A stretch of 64,000 bases of DNA. It comes from Leuconostocaceae bacterium ESL0723 (GTDB lineage: Bacteria > Bacillota > Bacilli > Lactobacillales > Lactobacillaceae). Under the pieces are notes generated by a model. It was not told where the DNA came from. It did no database searches and was given only the letters and a program-made list of their open reading frames with translations. The stretch covers positions 556,501 to 620,500 of the forward strand of contig CP113928.1 of NCBI GenBank assembly GCA_029392055.1, given 5' to 3'. Within the stretch, counting starts at the first letter, position 1; every line of letters starts with the position of its first letter. Position numbers and translations under genes: made by a program. Of this stretch, positions 1 through 8,074 are shown piece after piece.

Positions 1-1311
1 CCAGTCCTTGGCGTTTGTTACGGTATGCAGTTAATGGCCCAGGGACTTGGCGGACAGGTTGCTGCTAACGCCGGTAACGGTGAGTTTGGTCAAACCGTGA
101 TTACTAAGGTTGATGGTGGTAGCCGCTTGCTGGCTGATACGCCTGACCAGCAGGTGGTCCTAATGAGCCACGCCGATAACGTGACGGTTTTGCCAGATGG
201 CTTTGAAGTGGCCGCCGGTTCTGAAAAAACACCGATTGCCGTAATCGCTAATGACAAGGCTGGGCTTTATGGGGTGCAGTTTCACGCCGAAACAACCTTG
301 TCTGAGCACGGTAAGCAGATTCTAAAGAATTTCGTGATTAATATTGCTGGTGCCCAGGCCAACTGGAGCATGGACGGCTTTATTGACGAACAAATTCAAA
401 AGATCCGTGACACGGTGGGGGACCGTAAGGTGCTCTTAGGTCTCTCCGGTGGGGTTGATTCTTCGGTCGTTGGCGTGCTCTTGCACCGGGCGATTGGGGA
501 CCAGTTGGTTTCCATCTTCGTTGACCACGGTCTTCTGCGTAAAAACGAAGCCCAGCAGGTCATGGACATGTTGGGTGGTAAGTTTGGCTTGAACATTATC
601 AAGGTCGATGCTCAGGAACGGTTCCTCAGCAAGTTGGCCGGTGTAACCGACCCTGAGCAAAAGCGTAAAATCATTGGAAACGAGTTTATCCAGGTGTTCA
701 ATGATGAAGCCACTAAGCTCAATGGGATTGATTTCCTGGCCCAGGGAACCCTGTACACCGATGTGATTGAGTCTGGTACCGATACGGCCCAAACGATTAA
801 GTCCCACCACAACGTTGGTGGCTTGCCTGAAGACATGCACTTCCAGCTGATTGAGCCGCTTAATAAGCTCTTCAAGGACGAGGTCCGTGAGATGGGGGAG
901 AAGTTGGGCATGCCCCATGAGATGGTTTGGCGGCAACCTTTCCCTGGCCCTGGTTTAGGTATCCGGATTATGGGTGCCGTTACCGAGGACAAGCTCAAGA
1001 TTGTCCGGGATTCCGACTGGATTCTACGGGACGAAGTGGCCAAGGCCGGTCTAGAAGACCAGGTTTGGCAGTACTTCACCGTTTTGACCAATGTCCGTTC
1101 GGTCGGTGTGATGGGGGACTTTCGGACCTACGATTACACCGTTGCTGTCCGGGCCATCACCTCGGTCGATGGGATGACGGCCGACTTTGCTCGTCTACCT
1201 TGGGATCTCTTACAACGGGTTTCATCCCGAATTGTTAATGAGGTCGACCACGTTAACCGCGTAGTCTATGACATTACCTCTAAGCCACCGGCAACTGTCG
1301 AGTGGGAATGA
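1..1311 (+). CDS. guaA: GMP synthase (glutamine-hydrolysing), 5'-truncated by window edge
   Basis: Makes GMP from XMP using ATP and ammonia from glutamine, the last step of guanine nucleotide synthesis in the cytosol. The reading frame is open from base 1, so the first residues lie outside the window. The glutaminase nucleophile is in the first codons (GVCYG, Cys at codon 6) and its His-Glu pair is in QFHAE. The ATP-pyrophosphatase P-loop SGGVDSS follows, then the C-terminal dimerisation domain ending TVEWE. The last 24 coding bases or so are duplicated 2.6 kb downstream as the far end of an inserted island. The present TGA stop is supplied by the island; at the far copy the same frame would end TAA TAA. 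The protein is therefore unchanged by the insertion. Confidence 0.97.
   Translation, partial: PVLGVCYGMQLMAQGLGGQVAANAGNGEFGQTVITKVDGGSRLLADTPDQQVVLMSHADNVTVLPDGFEVAAGSEKTPIAVIANDKAGLYGVQFHAETTLSEHGKQILKNFVINIAGAQANWSMDGFIDEQIQKIRDTVGDRKVLLGLSGGVDSSVVGVLLHRAIGDQLVSIFVDHGLLRKNEAQQVMDMLGGKFGLNIIKVDAQERFLSKLAGVTDPEQKRKIIGNEFIQVFNDEATKLNGIDFLAQGTLYTDVIESGTDTAQTIKSHHNVGGLPEDMHFQLIEPLNKLFKDEVREMGEKLGMPHEMVWRQPFPGPGLGIRIMGAVTEDKLKIVRDSDWILRDEVAKAGLEDQVWQYFTVLTNVRSVGVMGDFRTYDYTVAVRAITSVDGMTADFARLPWDLLQRVSSRIVNEVDHVNRVVYDITSKPPATVEWE
1286..1309 (+). repeat. attL-like direct repeat inside the guaA 3' end
   Basis: This 24-bp sequence starts caccggcaactg and ends gtgggaat. It is identical to 3886-3909. 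It lies within the last codons of guaA, and the bases on either side of the two copies differ immediately. Confidence 0.9.
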
Positions 1312-1341
1312 AAAAAACCGCCCAATCAGGGCGGTTTTTTA
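1312..1341. terminator. Bidirectional terminator between guaA and the island regulator
   Basis: A short hairpin with arms ccgccc and gggcgg is flanked by A and T runs on the two sides. It overlaps the stop codon of the convergent HTH gene, so it can serve both. It lies inside the island boundary, so it probably came with the island. Confidence 0.85.
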
Positions 1342-1662
1342 GTTATCATTTTGTTCCCTTTCAAGAACAATGTTAGCGTTCTGAATTAATGTTGTGAATT
1401 GAAGTAGAGCTTCTACCTGACTATCGGTTAGGCCGTCAGCTTTGAAGTGCAAATTGTCTGACATACCTAGGAGGTAATCAGCCGAAGTTTCCATCATTTC
1501 ACAGAGTTTTACGAATGTTTCCAGTGATGGATAAGACAGTCCCTGCTCATAGGCGGAGACTGTTCTTTTACTAAGATTTAATTTTTGAGCTAGTTGAAGT
1601 TGTGTTAAATTTTTCGCTTTACGGACGATTTTTAGTCTTTCACTGAAGATATCTGTAATCAT
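1339..1662 (-). CDS. Xre-family HTH transcriptional regulator of the island
   Basis: A 107-residue protein with one N-terminal HTH_3 domain (about residues 8-65), including LTQLQLAQKLNLSKRTVSAY, where the recognition helix lies. The C-terminal 40 residues are a likely oligomerisation tail. ATG 1662 is chosen as start because a ggagg ribosome binding site lies just before it; a TTG at 1674 overlaps that site. It is transcribed away from the three cargo genes, with a 138-bp shared regulatory region that contains a 13-bp palindrome. By analogy to phage and island repressors it probably represses itself and the divergent operon; that role is inferred. Confidence 0.88.
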   Translation of the reverse strand: MITDIFSERLKIVRKAKNLTQLQLAQKLNLSKRTVSAYEQGLSYPSLETFVKLCEMMETSADYLLGMSDNLHFKADGLTDSQVEALLQFTTLIQNANIVLEREQNDN

Positions 1663-1704
1663 GGAATCCTCCAAGAGTTAGACTATCAGGGGTGTATACC
1701 TAAA

Positions 1705-1717
1705 ATAATAGTATTAT
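1705..1717. promoter_or_regulatory. Candidate operator palindrome for the island regulator
   Basis: The sequence ataatagtattat is a perfect 6+1+6 palindrome in the divergent intergenic region. Read on the minus strand its half TATTAT can act as a -10 box for the HTH gene, so a bound regulator could repress itself. A second short palindrome, gtatac, lies close by at about 1693-1700. Confidence 0.4.
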
Positions 1718-1800
1718 GTACTAATTAAATTGATATTTATGTCTTTTACTGATACGATTGACTTATAAAAGTATGAGAAATTACTTATTGGGAGAGAGAT

Positions 1801-2565
1801 ATGAATAATGTAACGGTCCCGGGTATGTGGAATCTGACCGAATTTACCAACTTACCAAGTTTTAATAATTGGAGAATTGGTCAAGAAGCTGCCCATGATT
1901 ATCATCGAGCAGTTAAATCTTCTAAACCTAAAATAACCGCATATAAATGGATTAAATGGGTTGCGATTTTTGTATCAGCTATTGGTTTCTTGGATTCTCC
2001 AGATGGCCTAATGAATCTTGTAATTGGTATTGTTTTCGGTGCCTTAGCGTTTGCTTTACGAAAGAATGGACCGGTTGTCGGAAAGTTAAATGACGAAGTG
2101 AACCAGGCTAACATGCGATATAACGATGCGGTAGCGCGACATAAAAATATGTTCATTGATAGTGTTGTCAATACGTTCATATCAGGTAACTGGCGTGATA
2201 TTCAGTTTGGGGATATTTGCCTCATTTATAGCGGATCCGAAGTGGTCTACTTTGACATGTCTCAAAATCTTTTGCTCGCCTACCGAAAGGAAAACATTAA
2301 AGAAGTTATCCGTGAACGAGTTCATTTAGGTTCTTCAACCACTGGAACCTCTTCTTCTGTCGGTGGAGGGACTTTGATTGGTAACACTCGAGTGGGAGTT
2401 GGTGGTGCCCAGACTACTACTACATCTAATACAGTGGAGCAGTATGAGTGGCATTTTGAAATTTTAACTGATTTTGTTCCATACCCAAAAATCTCACTCA
2501 TTTTTGATGATTCGCAAGAAGTTGAAGATTTTCTCGGCACTGCTTATGCAGTCTTGAAACCATAA
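1801..2565 (+). CDS. Island membrane protein of unknown function (254 aa)
   Basis: I do not recognise this family. The N-terminal 45 residues are polar. Two closely spaced hydrophobic segments follow at about residues 47-63 and 69-86, consistent with a hairpin in the membrane. Residues about 90-175 are mixed, and a Gly/Ser/Thr-rich stretch at about 178-212 separates them from a beta-rich C-terminal segment (WHFEILTDFVPYPKISLIF). The ribosome binding site gggagag precedes ATG 1801. It is the first gene of a three-gene run (next start 15 bp after its stop) divergent from the Xre gene. Composition is AT-rich like the rest of the island. A role in immunity or in modifying the envelope is possible but unsupported by sequence. 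Confidence 0.75.
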   Translation: MNNVTVPGMWNLTEFTNLPSFNNWRIGQEAAHDYHRAVKSSKPKITAYKWIKWVAIFVSAIGFLDSPDGLMNLVIGIVFGALAFALRKNGPVVGKLNDEVNQANMRYNDAVARHKNMFIDSVVNTFISGNWRDIQFGDICLIYSGSEVVYFDMSQNLLLAYRKENIKEVIRERVHLGSSTTGTSSSVGGGTLIGNTRVGVGGAQTTTTSNTVEQYEWHFEILTDFVPYPKISLIFDDSQEVEDFLGTAYAVLKP

Positions 2566-2579
2566 ATGAGGTGACTAAA

Positions 2580-2960
2580 TTGGAAACTATTACTACATTG
2601 GGGCGCAAAAAGATAGCGATTATTGCCAGCATTGCAATTGTGATTGTGGTTGGCGTTGCGTACTATATTCATCAACAAAATACACATTTAAGTGGGAAGT
2701 ACACAGCAACGTTCAACATGCTAATAGCAGAAGGTAAAGACACTCTGGAATTTAATGGCGATAAAGTGAAGGAATTTGACGAAAGTGGAGAACTAACGAA
2801 TACGGGGACCTATAAGATTACTAATAATCAGATTGAGGTGACTATTAATAATTACAAAATGACAGGCAACCTTTCTGATGATCGCAAAACTATTACTGTC
2901 ACTCACATGGATAACTCATTAGGTTTGGGTGAGGGTGCCAAGTATATTAAGAACACGTGA
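2580..2960 (+). CDS. Island small membrane-anchored protein of unknown function
   Basis: About 126 residues: a short basic N-terminus (GRKKIA), one hydrophobic anchor (about residues 12-31) and an outside domain of about 90 residues rich in Thr, Asn and beta-type segments (GKYTATFNM, TGTYKITNNQIEVTI). This resembles small lipocalin-like or DUF-type extracytoplasmic domains of Firmicutes, but no family is assigned. TTG 2580 is preferred because aggtg lies 6 nt upstream; an in-frame GTG at 2571 would have no site. There is no lipobox Cys. It is co-directional with its neighbours and separated from them by 14 and 31 bp. Confidence 0.65.
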   Translation: METITTLGRKKIAIIASIAIVIVVGVAYYIHQQNTHLSGKYTATFNMLIAEGKDTLEFNGDKVKEFDESGELTNTGTYKITNNQIEVTINNYKMTGNLSDDRKTITVTHMDNSLGLGEGAKYIKNT

Positions 2961-2991
2961 TGATTAATGTTACAGTCGAAGGGGAAGACAT

Positions 2992-3840
2992 ATGACAAGA
3001 AAAAGAACAATATTTGGTGTGCTTTTGCTCCTGTTATTAGCCTTAATTGGTATCTTTTTCTTACTGGGTTCACATTCGAATTCTAGTGAGAACGCCACTG
3101 AAACTGCAAGGCAGGGATTTTATAAACAATATAGTGGCAAGCAGAAGCAGCAGGTACAGGATGCTGATAGGGCAGTTGCTCATGCCGCCAACGTAAGGGA
3201 TGAAGGCAAGTCAACCGCGTCTGCGGTTAAAGAAACCAATGAAAAAATCGATGCCATTAGTGGCGAAGGGCAATCGGTTCAACAATTAAGGACTACTTAT
3301 CACAGCATTGTTGATGTTGTTGATAACCCTACCATCGGGAACTTGAAGAGTGTGCGGACAAATATCAACGGTATGCACGCTGGAAAACAGGCTAGTTACT
3401 TGGACGAGGCATACAGTAAACCACTAGTATATACAGTAGCCAAGGCTACGGGTAAAAGTTTGTCAACAGTTGAACAGGAAAGTAAGCCCGATTCTAAGCA
3501 AACGAATAAAGACAAAGACAATAATCAAAGTCAGAGCAGCCAAAGTAGTCAAAGCAGTAGCATGACCAGCCAGCAAAATAACCAGGTTCAGAATGGTGGT
3601 TCCCAGGGAGATGTTGGTCAAAGTACAAGTAATGCTGGCGGCACCTACACACCACCGGTTCAATCAGGCGGCGATTCGTATACAGCGCCTGCCCAATCAG
3701 GTGGGGGGACTTATACACCACCATCAAATACGCCACAAATTTCCGCAAAACCATCCGGGGATTATGTTCAAGTTCCTGGAACAAATTCTAATGAAGGAAC
3801 TACTGGTCGTAGTTATAACAACATGAGCGAAATTCGTTAA
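2992..3840 (+). CDS. Island surface-exposed, low-complexity membrane-anchored protein
   Basis: A 282-residue protein with an N-terminal membrane anchor (residues 7-26, LLLLLLALIG core). A charged, helical region to about residue 155 follows, rich in Gln and Ala and possibly coiled coil. Next comes a long disordered Ser/Gln/Asn-rich linker with SQSS repeats and three imperfect GG-(x)-YT-xP-xQS units. No enzyme motif, LPXTG signal or Cys is seen. The architecture of anchor, stalk and glycine-proline repeats is that of a cell-wall-spanning protein. The ribosome binding site ggggaag precedes ATG 2992. It ends the island operon, 45 bp before the attR repeat. Function unknown. Confidence 0.72.
   Translation: MTRKRTIFGVLLLLLLALIGIFFLLGSHSNSSENATETARQGFYKQYSGKQKQQVQDADRAVAHAANVRDEGKSTASAVKETNEKIDAISGEGQSVQQLRTTYHSIVDVVDNPTIGNLKSVRTNINGMHAGKQASYLDEAYSKPLVYTVAKATGKSLSTVEQESKPDSKQTNKDKDNNQSQSSQSSQSSSMTSQQNNQVQNGGSQGDVGQSTSNAGGTYTPPVQSGGDSYTAPAQSGGGTYTPPSNTPQISAKPSGDYVQVPGTNSNEGTTGRSYNNMSEIR
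3637..3729 (+). repeat. Three imperfect Gly-Tyr-Thr-Pro repeats in the island surface protein
   Basis: The translated units GGTYTPPVQS, GGDSYTAPAQS and GGGTYTPPSN are tandem copies of about 10-11 residues that have diverged at synonymous positions. This is typical of extended wall-spanning segments. Confidence 0.75.
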
Positions 3841-3860
3841 GGGTTACCATGCTGCAAACG

Positions 3861-3880
3861 TTAAAATCCTGAGATTTTAA
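3861..3880. other. AT-rich hairpin at the right end of the island
   Basis: Perfect 8-bp arms, ttaaaatc and gattttaa, surround a 4-base loop, and the structure ends 5 bp before the attR repeat. It could be a weak terminator for the island operon or an end-linked recombination site; sequence alone does not decide. Confidence 0.45.
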
Positions 3881-3885
3881 TTCTT

Positions 3886-3909
3886 CACCGGCAACTGTCG
3901 AGTGGGAAT
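3886..3909 (+). repeat. attR-like direct repeat, duplicate of the guaA 3' end
   Basis: This is the second copy of the 24-bp repeat. It sits outside any gene and is followed by TAATAA and an intrinsic terminator, which reads as the original guaA stop and terminator displaced by the island. Confidence 0.9.
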
Positions 3910-3912
3910 AAT

Positions 3913-3950
3913 AAAAATGGTCGAACAACTTGTCCGACCATTTTTATTTT
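3913..3950 (+). terminator. Intrinsic terminator after attR, probably the original guaA terminator
   Basis: Perfect 11-bp arms (aaaaatggtcg and its complement) surround an 11-base loop and are followed by tatttt. It sits immediately behind the TAATAA that would have ended guaA before the island arrived. Confidence 0.85.
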
Positions 3951-4053
3951 GTTCACTTTGAAACATGTAAATGGCTTGAGACCGCCATTAGTGCATTCTT
4001 TGGATTTATGATAAAATGTGGGGTAACTGTTTAAAGTAAGTCACGGAGTCAGT

Positions 4054-4674
4054 ATGGTTAATTATCCAAAAGGAATGCATCAGCAGTCATCAGCGGCTAA
4101 TGCGGTTTCAGCGGCTAAACTCAGCCAAAGGGGCATGCGTTATGGTCGCCGGGGCATGGGTCTAGAAGATGAAATTAACCTGGCCAATGAGTACTACCTG
4201 GCGAACCACCTGGCCGTTATTCATAAAAAACCCACCCCAGTAACCATCGTGGGGGTTGACTACCCAGCCCGTTCTGCGGCTAAAATCACCGAGGCTTACT
4301 TCCAAAAGCCATCCACAACTGACTATAACGGGGTTTACCAGGGTCGTTACTTGGACTTTGATGCCAAGGAAACCCGCAATAAAACCTCATTTCCCATGAA
4401 GAACTTTCACGCTCACCAAATTGAGCACTTGGCTGCCATTATCGCCCAGGGCGGAATTGGCTTTGTCATTATTAAGTTTAGCGCCTTGTCCGAATCTTAC
4501 CTGTACGCCGGACCACTCTTAATCCGGCAGTGGCAGGAGATGGATGGGCGACATTCGATTCCCTACCAGCAAATTGCTGAAGCGGGATATCTGATACCGG
4601 CTGGGTTAAATCCTAGCCTGGATTATTTGAAAGTGGTTGACCAGTTGATTGCCGATTGGCAGCAGTGGTTGTAG
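4054..4674 (+). CDS. recU: Holliday junction resolvase RecU
   Basis: Cleaves Holliday junctions during recombination repair and chromosome segregation in Firmicutes. At 206 residues it has the usual family length. The central nuclease core shows GLEDEIN, then the metal-binding segment YLDFDAKETRNKTSFP, followed by the NFHAHQIEHL region, all typical of RecU. An AT-rich promoter region with a gataaaat -10 (4011-4018) lies upstream, and cggag precedes ATG 4054. It is paired with pbp1A 12 bp downstream, the standard Firmicute arrangement. Confidence 0.96.
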   Translation: MVNYPKGMHQQSSAANAVSAAKLSQRGMRYGRRGMGLEDEINLANEYYLANHLAVIHKKPTPVTIVGVDYPARSAAKITEAYFQKPSTTDYNGVYQGRYLDFDAKETRNKTSFPMKNFHAHQIEHLAAIIAQGGIGFVIIKFSALSESYLYAGPLLIRQWQEMDGRHSIPYQQIAEAGYLIPAGLNPSLDYLKVVDQLIADWQQWL

Positions 4675-4686
4675 GAGTTTTTTGTC

Positions 4687-6981
4687 ATGTCAAAAAAGGA
4701 TCAAGAAAAGCGCCCCAAGGCGGGTGATGCCAAGGCCCCTAAAAGTATTTTTGGGTTTACCTTGCCACAACACTGGTTCCGGCGCCTGATTAAGTGGCTC
4801 GGTCTTTTTGCCGTAGCCATCTTTATCTGTGCTTCGGCCCTGATTACTTATTACATTGCGACCGCTCCTAAAATTACTGAGTCTAATTTAGCGGCTGAGA
4901 ATGCGACCCGGATTTACGATAAGAACGGGGACATTGTCTGGTCAATGGCTACGCAAAACCGGGACTACGCCAGTGACAGTGATATTCCGGCTTCCCTGAA
5001 GCAGGCCGTGGTTTCGATTGAAGACCGCCGTTTTTACAAGCACCACGGCGTTGACCCCATTCGGATTTTTGGAGCCTTTGTCAGCAATCTGAAGGGTTCT
5101 TCCCTGGGCATGCAGGGTGGCTCAACCCTGACCCAGCAGTTGATTAAGCTATCAGTCTTTAGTACTTCTAGTGCCGATCAAAACCTGAAGCGTAAGACCC
5201 AGGAAATTTGGTTGGCTACCCAGGTCGAAAACCATTATTCCAAGAACCAGATTCTAGACTTCTATATCAACAAGGTCTACATGGGTCATGGTATTTACGG
5301 TATGAAGACGGCGGCCGAGTACTACTACAATAAGCCGCTCAAGGACCTGGATTTGGCCCAGTTGGCCCTCTTAGCTGGCATCCCACAGTCTCCAAACAAC
5401 TATGATCCATACTTGAAGGACAACAGTGCCGCTAAGAACCGACGAGACTTGGTCTTAGAGGCGATGGCTAAGTACGGTGCGATTTCTGATAAGCAGGCCG
5501 ATGATGCCAAGCAGGAATCAGTATCGGAAGGCCTGCAAGACATTAGCGGCAAGGCGGCTGCTACTGATGAGCAGCGCAAGATTGTCGATGGCTATGTAAC
5601 TTCGGCCCTCTCAGAGGCTAAGGACATGGGTTATGACACGAGCCGGGCTGGTTTGAAAATTTACACTAACCTCGACATGCGTCTGCAAAAGAAGCTTTAT
5701 AACACCGCCAACGGTGATGGGGGCGTTGATTTCCCAAGCAAGAGCTTGCAGATGGGCGCAACCATGACTGACCCCGATACTGGTCAGGTGGTTGCCCAAC
5801 TCGGTGGCCGTAACTTGGATAGTACCTTTGGTATCAACCGGGCGACCCAGGAGGTCCGTTCGGGTGGCTCCTCGGTTAAGCCGTTGGTGGACTACGGTCC
5901 TGCCATTGAGTACTTGAACTGGCCAACCTATCGGACGGTCGAAGATAAGAAGTACCGTTATCCAGGAACTGACATCTCGGTTTATGACTGGGACCACCAG
6001 TTCATGGGGGATATGACCATGCGTTCGGCGATGGTCTTGTCCCGTAATATTCCGGCGATTAAAACCTTGGAAGCCGTTGGTCCAACCCGGTCAACTAACT
6101 TCTTGAAGAAACTGGGTATCACCCCGGCAACCACTCCAGAGGGATCAGCTGCCCTGGGTATCTCAATTTCAACTGAGCAAGAAGCGGGGGCCTTTGGCGC
6201 CATTGCCAACGGTGGTACCTACTACCGGCCATCTTACGTGAATAAAATTGTGACGGCCGATGGTACTGTTCGTAAAAATAAGGTAACCGGTAAGCGGGCA
6301 ATGAAGGAAAGTACTGCCTTCATGCTGACCGATATGATGAAGGGTGTTCTTGGTTATATGGGAACCGCCTCGGATGCGGCCATCGATGGCCTGCACCAGG
6401 CTGGTAAGTCTGGACTGGTGGCCTATGATGAACGGGCCGGCATGCCTGACAAGGCTGTGTCGGATTCCTGGTTTACGGGTTATACCCGGTCCTATGTACT
6501 CTCGGTTTGGATGGGTTATGACCAGCCCAACCAGCCTGGCCACTACATTGACTGGGACGACCAGGACCTGCCAGCTAAGTACTATAAGCAGATTATGAGC
6601 TATGCCATGGAAGATAAGAAGAATGCCGACTGGCATGCACCTAGTTCGGTTACTTCCCTGGTCCGCAATAACATCACCGAGTACGAAATCAAGGGGGCCA
6701 ATTGGAGTAACGGCGGCCTGCCTTCGGTTTATTCGATTAATGGTACCGGTGCTAACGCCGGTGAAGAAGAGAGTAGCAGTAGCAGCAGCGAATATGCTTC
6801 TAGCACCAGTCAGACCAGCCAGTACAGCCAAAGCCAGCCAAGCACTACCAGTAGTAGTGAACCGGCTTACAGCTCTTCTAGTGATGCCGGTAATGCACCA
6901 GCTGCTAGCAGCAGTCAGGCGCCGGCTAGTTCCTCGAGTGCCAATTCTTCCTTTGTCTTACCGAGCCGGCGGACGAATTAG
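4687..6981 (+). CDS. pbp1A: Class A penicillin-binding protein 1A
   Basis: A bifunctional enzyme that polymerises lipid II (glycosyltransferase) and cross-links peptides (transpeptidase) outside the membrane. One anchor spans residues 34-58. The GT51 domain shows the catalytic Glu in EDRRF (Glu112) and GGSTLTQQ (144-151). The transpeptidase has SSVK with Ser395 and Lys398, an SRN-type second motif, and KSG where KTG is usual. The C-terminal 80 or so residues are Ser/Ala/Gln-rich low complexity and probably reach into the wall. It follows recU in one operon and sits upstream of ypsA and gpsB; GpsB is a known PBP1 partner in Bacilli. Confidence 0.96.
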   Translation: MSKKDQEKRPKAGDAKAPKSIFGFTLPQHWFRRLIKWLGLFAVAIFICASALITYYIATAPKITESNLAAENATRIYDKNGDIVWSMATQNRDYASDSDIPASLKQAVVSIEDRRFYKHHGVDPIRIFGAFVSNLKGSSLGMQGGSTLTQQLIKLSVFSTSSADQNLKRKTQEIWLATQVENHYSKNQILDFYINKVYMGHGIYGMKTAAEYYYNKPLKDLDLAQLALLAGIPQSPNNYDPYLKDNSAAKNRRDLVLEAMAKYGAISDKQADDAKQESVSEGLQDISGKAAATDEQRKIVDGYVTSALSEAKDMGYDTSRAGLKIYTNLDMRLQKKLYNTANGDGGVDFPSKSLQMGATMTDPDTGQVVAQLGGRNLDSTFGINRATQEVRSGGSSVKPLVDYGPAIEYLNWPTYRTVEDKKYRYPGTDISVYDWDHQFMGDMTMRSAMVLSRNIPAIKTLEAVGPTRSTNFLKKLGITPATTPEGSAALGISISTEQEAGAFGAIANGGTYYRPSYVNKIVTADGTVRKNKVTGKRAMKESTAFMLTDMMKGVLGYMGTASDAAIDGLHQAGKSGLVAYDERAGMPDKAVSDSWFTGYTRSYVLSVWMGYDQPNQPGHYIDWDDQDLPAKYYKQIMSYAMEDKKNADWHAPSSVTSLVRNNITEYEIKGANWSNGGLPSVYSINGTGANAGEEESSSSSSEYASSTSQTSQYSQSQPSTTSSSEPAYSSSSDAGNAPAASSSQAPASSSSANSSFVLPSRRTN

Positions 6982-7003
6982 CCAATGAGGTCAGGGGAGT
7001 GGT

Positions 7004-7561
7004 ATGTCTAGATTATGGGTGAGCGGCTATCGCAGCTATGAACTCAGCGTTTTTTCCAACCAGGATCCCAAGCTTAAAGTCATCCGTTACGCCCTGGAGC
7101 GCATTTTAAGGGATTACTTTGAAAACGGGGTTGACTGGGTTATTACCGGTGGCCAGCCCGGCATTGAGCAGTGGGTGGTCAAGGCGGTGAAAGATCTCCA
7201 GGCTGACTATCCGGAGGTTAAGGTGGCCATGCTGCTGCCCTTTGAAGAATTTGGTAGCCAGTGGAAGCCGGAACGCCAGCAGCAGTTGGCAGCCTTAAAG
7301 TCCCAGGCCGACTTTGTGACGGCCGTTTACCGTGGTGGTTATCAAAATGGAGGCCAGCTGGCTCAGTACCAGCGTTTTATCATGGATAATACCGATTTGG
7401 CCCACCTGGTTTATGACCGGGAATATCCTGGTAAAACCAAGTTTGAGTTAGAAGGCATCGAGCGTTATCAAAGGCAGGCGCCTTATCCACTAGCCCTGAC
7501 CGGTATGGATGACTTGCAGGAATACGCCAATGACTACCAAGAGAGCCAGCAGCCCTGGTAA
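7004..7561 (+). CDS. ypsA: YpsA, DUF1273/SLOG-family protein
   Basis: A 185-residue cytosolic protein of the DUF1273 family, which folds like SLOG nucleotide-binding proteins. The Rossmann-like start (MSRLWVSGYRSYELSVF) and the glycine segment VITGGQPGIEQW are visible. In Bacillus the homologue is linked to division and stress. Here it sits between pbp1A and gpsB, 22 and 60 bp from its neighbours, matching the conserved Firmicute order. The ligand is not known from sequence. Confidence 0.93.
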   Translation: MSRLWVSGYRSYELSVFSNQDPKLKVIRYALERILRDYFENGVDWVITGGQPGIEQWVVKAVKDLQADYPEVKVAMLLPFEEFGSQWKPERQQQLAALKSQADFVTAVYRGGYQNGGQLAQYQRFIMDNTDLAHLVYDREYPGKTKFELEGIERYQRQAPYPLALTGMDDLQEYANDYQESQQPW

Positions 7562-7621
7562 TTGCCATTACTGGGTTGAACTGGTATGATTAAGTGAACA
7601 ATAAGGTAAGAGGTACAATTT

Positions 7622-8062
7622 GTGGTTCAAGTAAAATATACGCAAAAAGATATTTACGAGCGCGTCTTCAAGCAGAAGCGGATGGGCGTTGGTTACGATC
7701 CCCAAGACGTTGATGATTTCTTGGATGACATCATTAACGATTACGGTATTTTTAACGAACGGATCGAGGAACTTCAAACCGAAGTTGGTCGGTTGCAAAC
7801 CGCTCTTAAGCAGGCCCAAGCTGAACTGGCTAACCGTGGGCAATCTGGTAAGGCGCCAGCCCAGCCCAAGGAAGAAGCGATTGTGGCCACCAAGGCCAAT
7901 TCCCAGCCGACTAGTGCTGCCAGTGAGCAACCTGCTCACCAAGCTGCCCATCAGGAACCTGAATCAGCTGCTGCTGCGCCAGTCAAGGAAGCCACTAACC
8001 TGGACTTGATTAAGCGGGTGGCTAACTTGGAGCGGGCGGTCTTTGGCCACGAGCGTTCTTAA
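7622..8062 (+). CDS. gpsB: Cell division protein GpsB (DivIVA-like)
   Basis: A small coiled-coil adaptor that coordinates PBPs and division proteins. The N-terminal DivIVA-like domain (residues 1-60) has the membrane/PBP-binding segment GVGYDPQDVDDFLD and heptads after it. A Gln/Ala/Pro-rich linker (about 70-125) leads to the conserved C-terminal trimerisation helix NLDLIKRVANLERAVFG. GTG 7622 is the start, with aagagg about 10 bp upstream. It is somewhat longer than Bacillus GpsB because of the linker. It directly precedes rnpB, as in other lactic acid bacteria. Confidence 0.94.
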   Translation: MVQVKYTQKDIYERVFKQKRMGVGYDPQDVDDFLDDIINDYGIFNERIEELQTEVGRLQTALKQAQAELANRGQSGKAPAQPKEEAIVATKANSQPTSAASEQPAHQAAHQEPESAAAAPVKEATNLDLIKRVANLERAVFGHERS

Positions 8063-8074
8063 TCACTAATTTAA

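Larger units (their letters stand above)
1286..3909. mobile_element. 2.6-kb genomic island at the guaA 3' end, no integrase
   Basis: A perfect 24-bp direct repeat of the guaA 3' end occurs at 1286-1309 and 3886-3909, exactly 2,600 bp apart. The segment between is visibly more AT-rich than its surroundings and carries one divergent HTH regulator and three membrane-anchored proteins that I do not recognise as housekeeping genes. The guaA 3' end is an established attachment site for tyrosine-recombinase islands in many bacteria. The repeat keeps guaA intact, as site-specific insertion requires. No integrase, excisionase or replication gene is visible, so this is a remnant, a satellite mobilised by an integrase elsewhere, or a fixed cargo island. 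The repeat is seen directly; the integration history is inferred. Confidence 0.85.

Noticed and set aside
3593-3826. A 77-codon alternative frame inside the island surface protein
   Set aside because: It overlaps the repeat-rich 282-residue frame in the same direction and is an out-of-frame reading of the repeats with no ribosome binding site.
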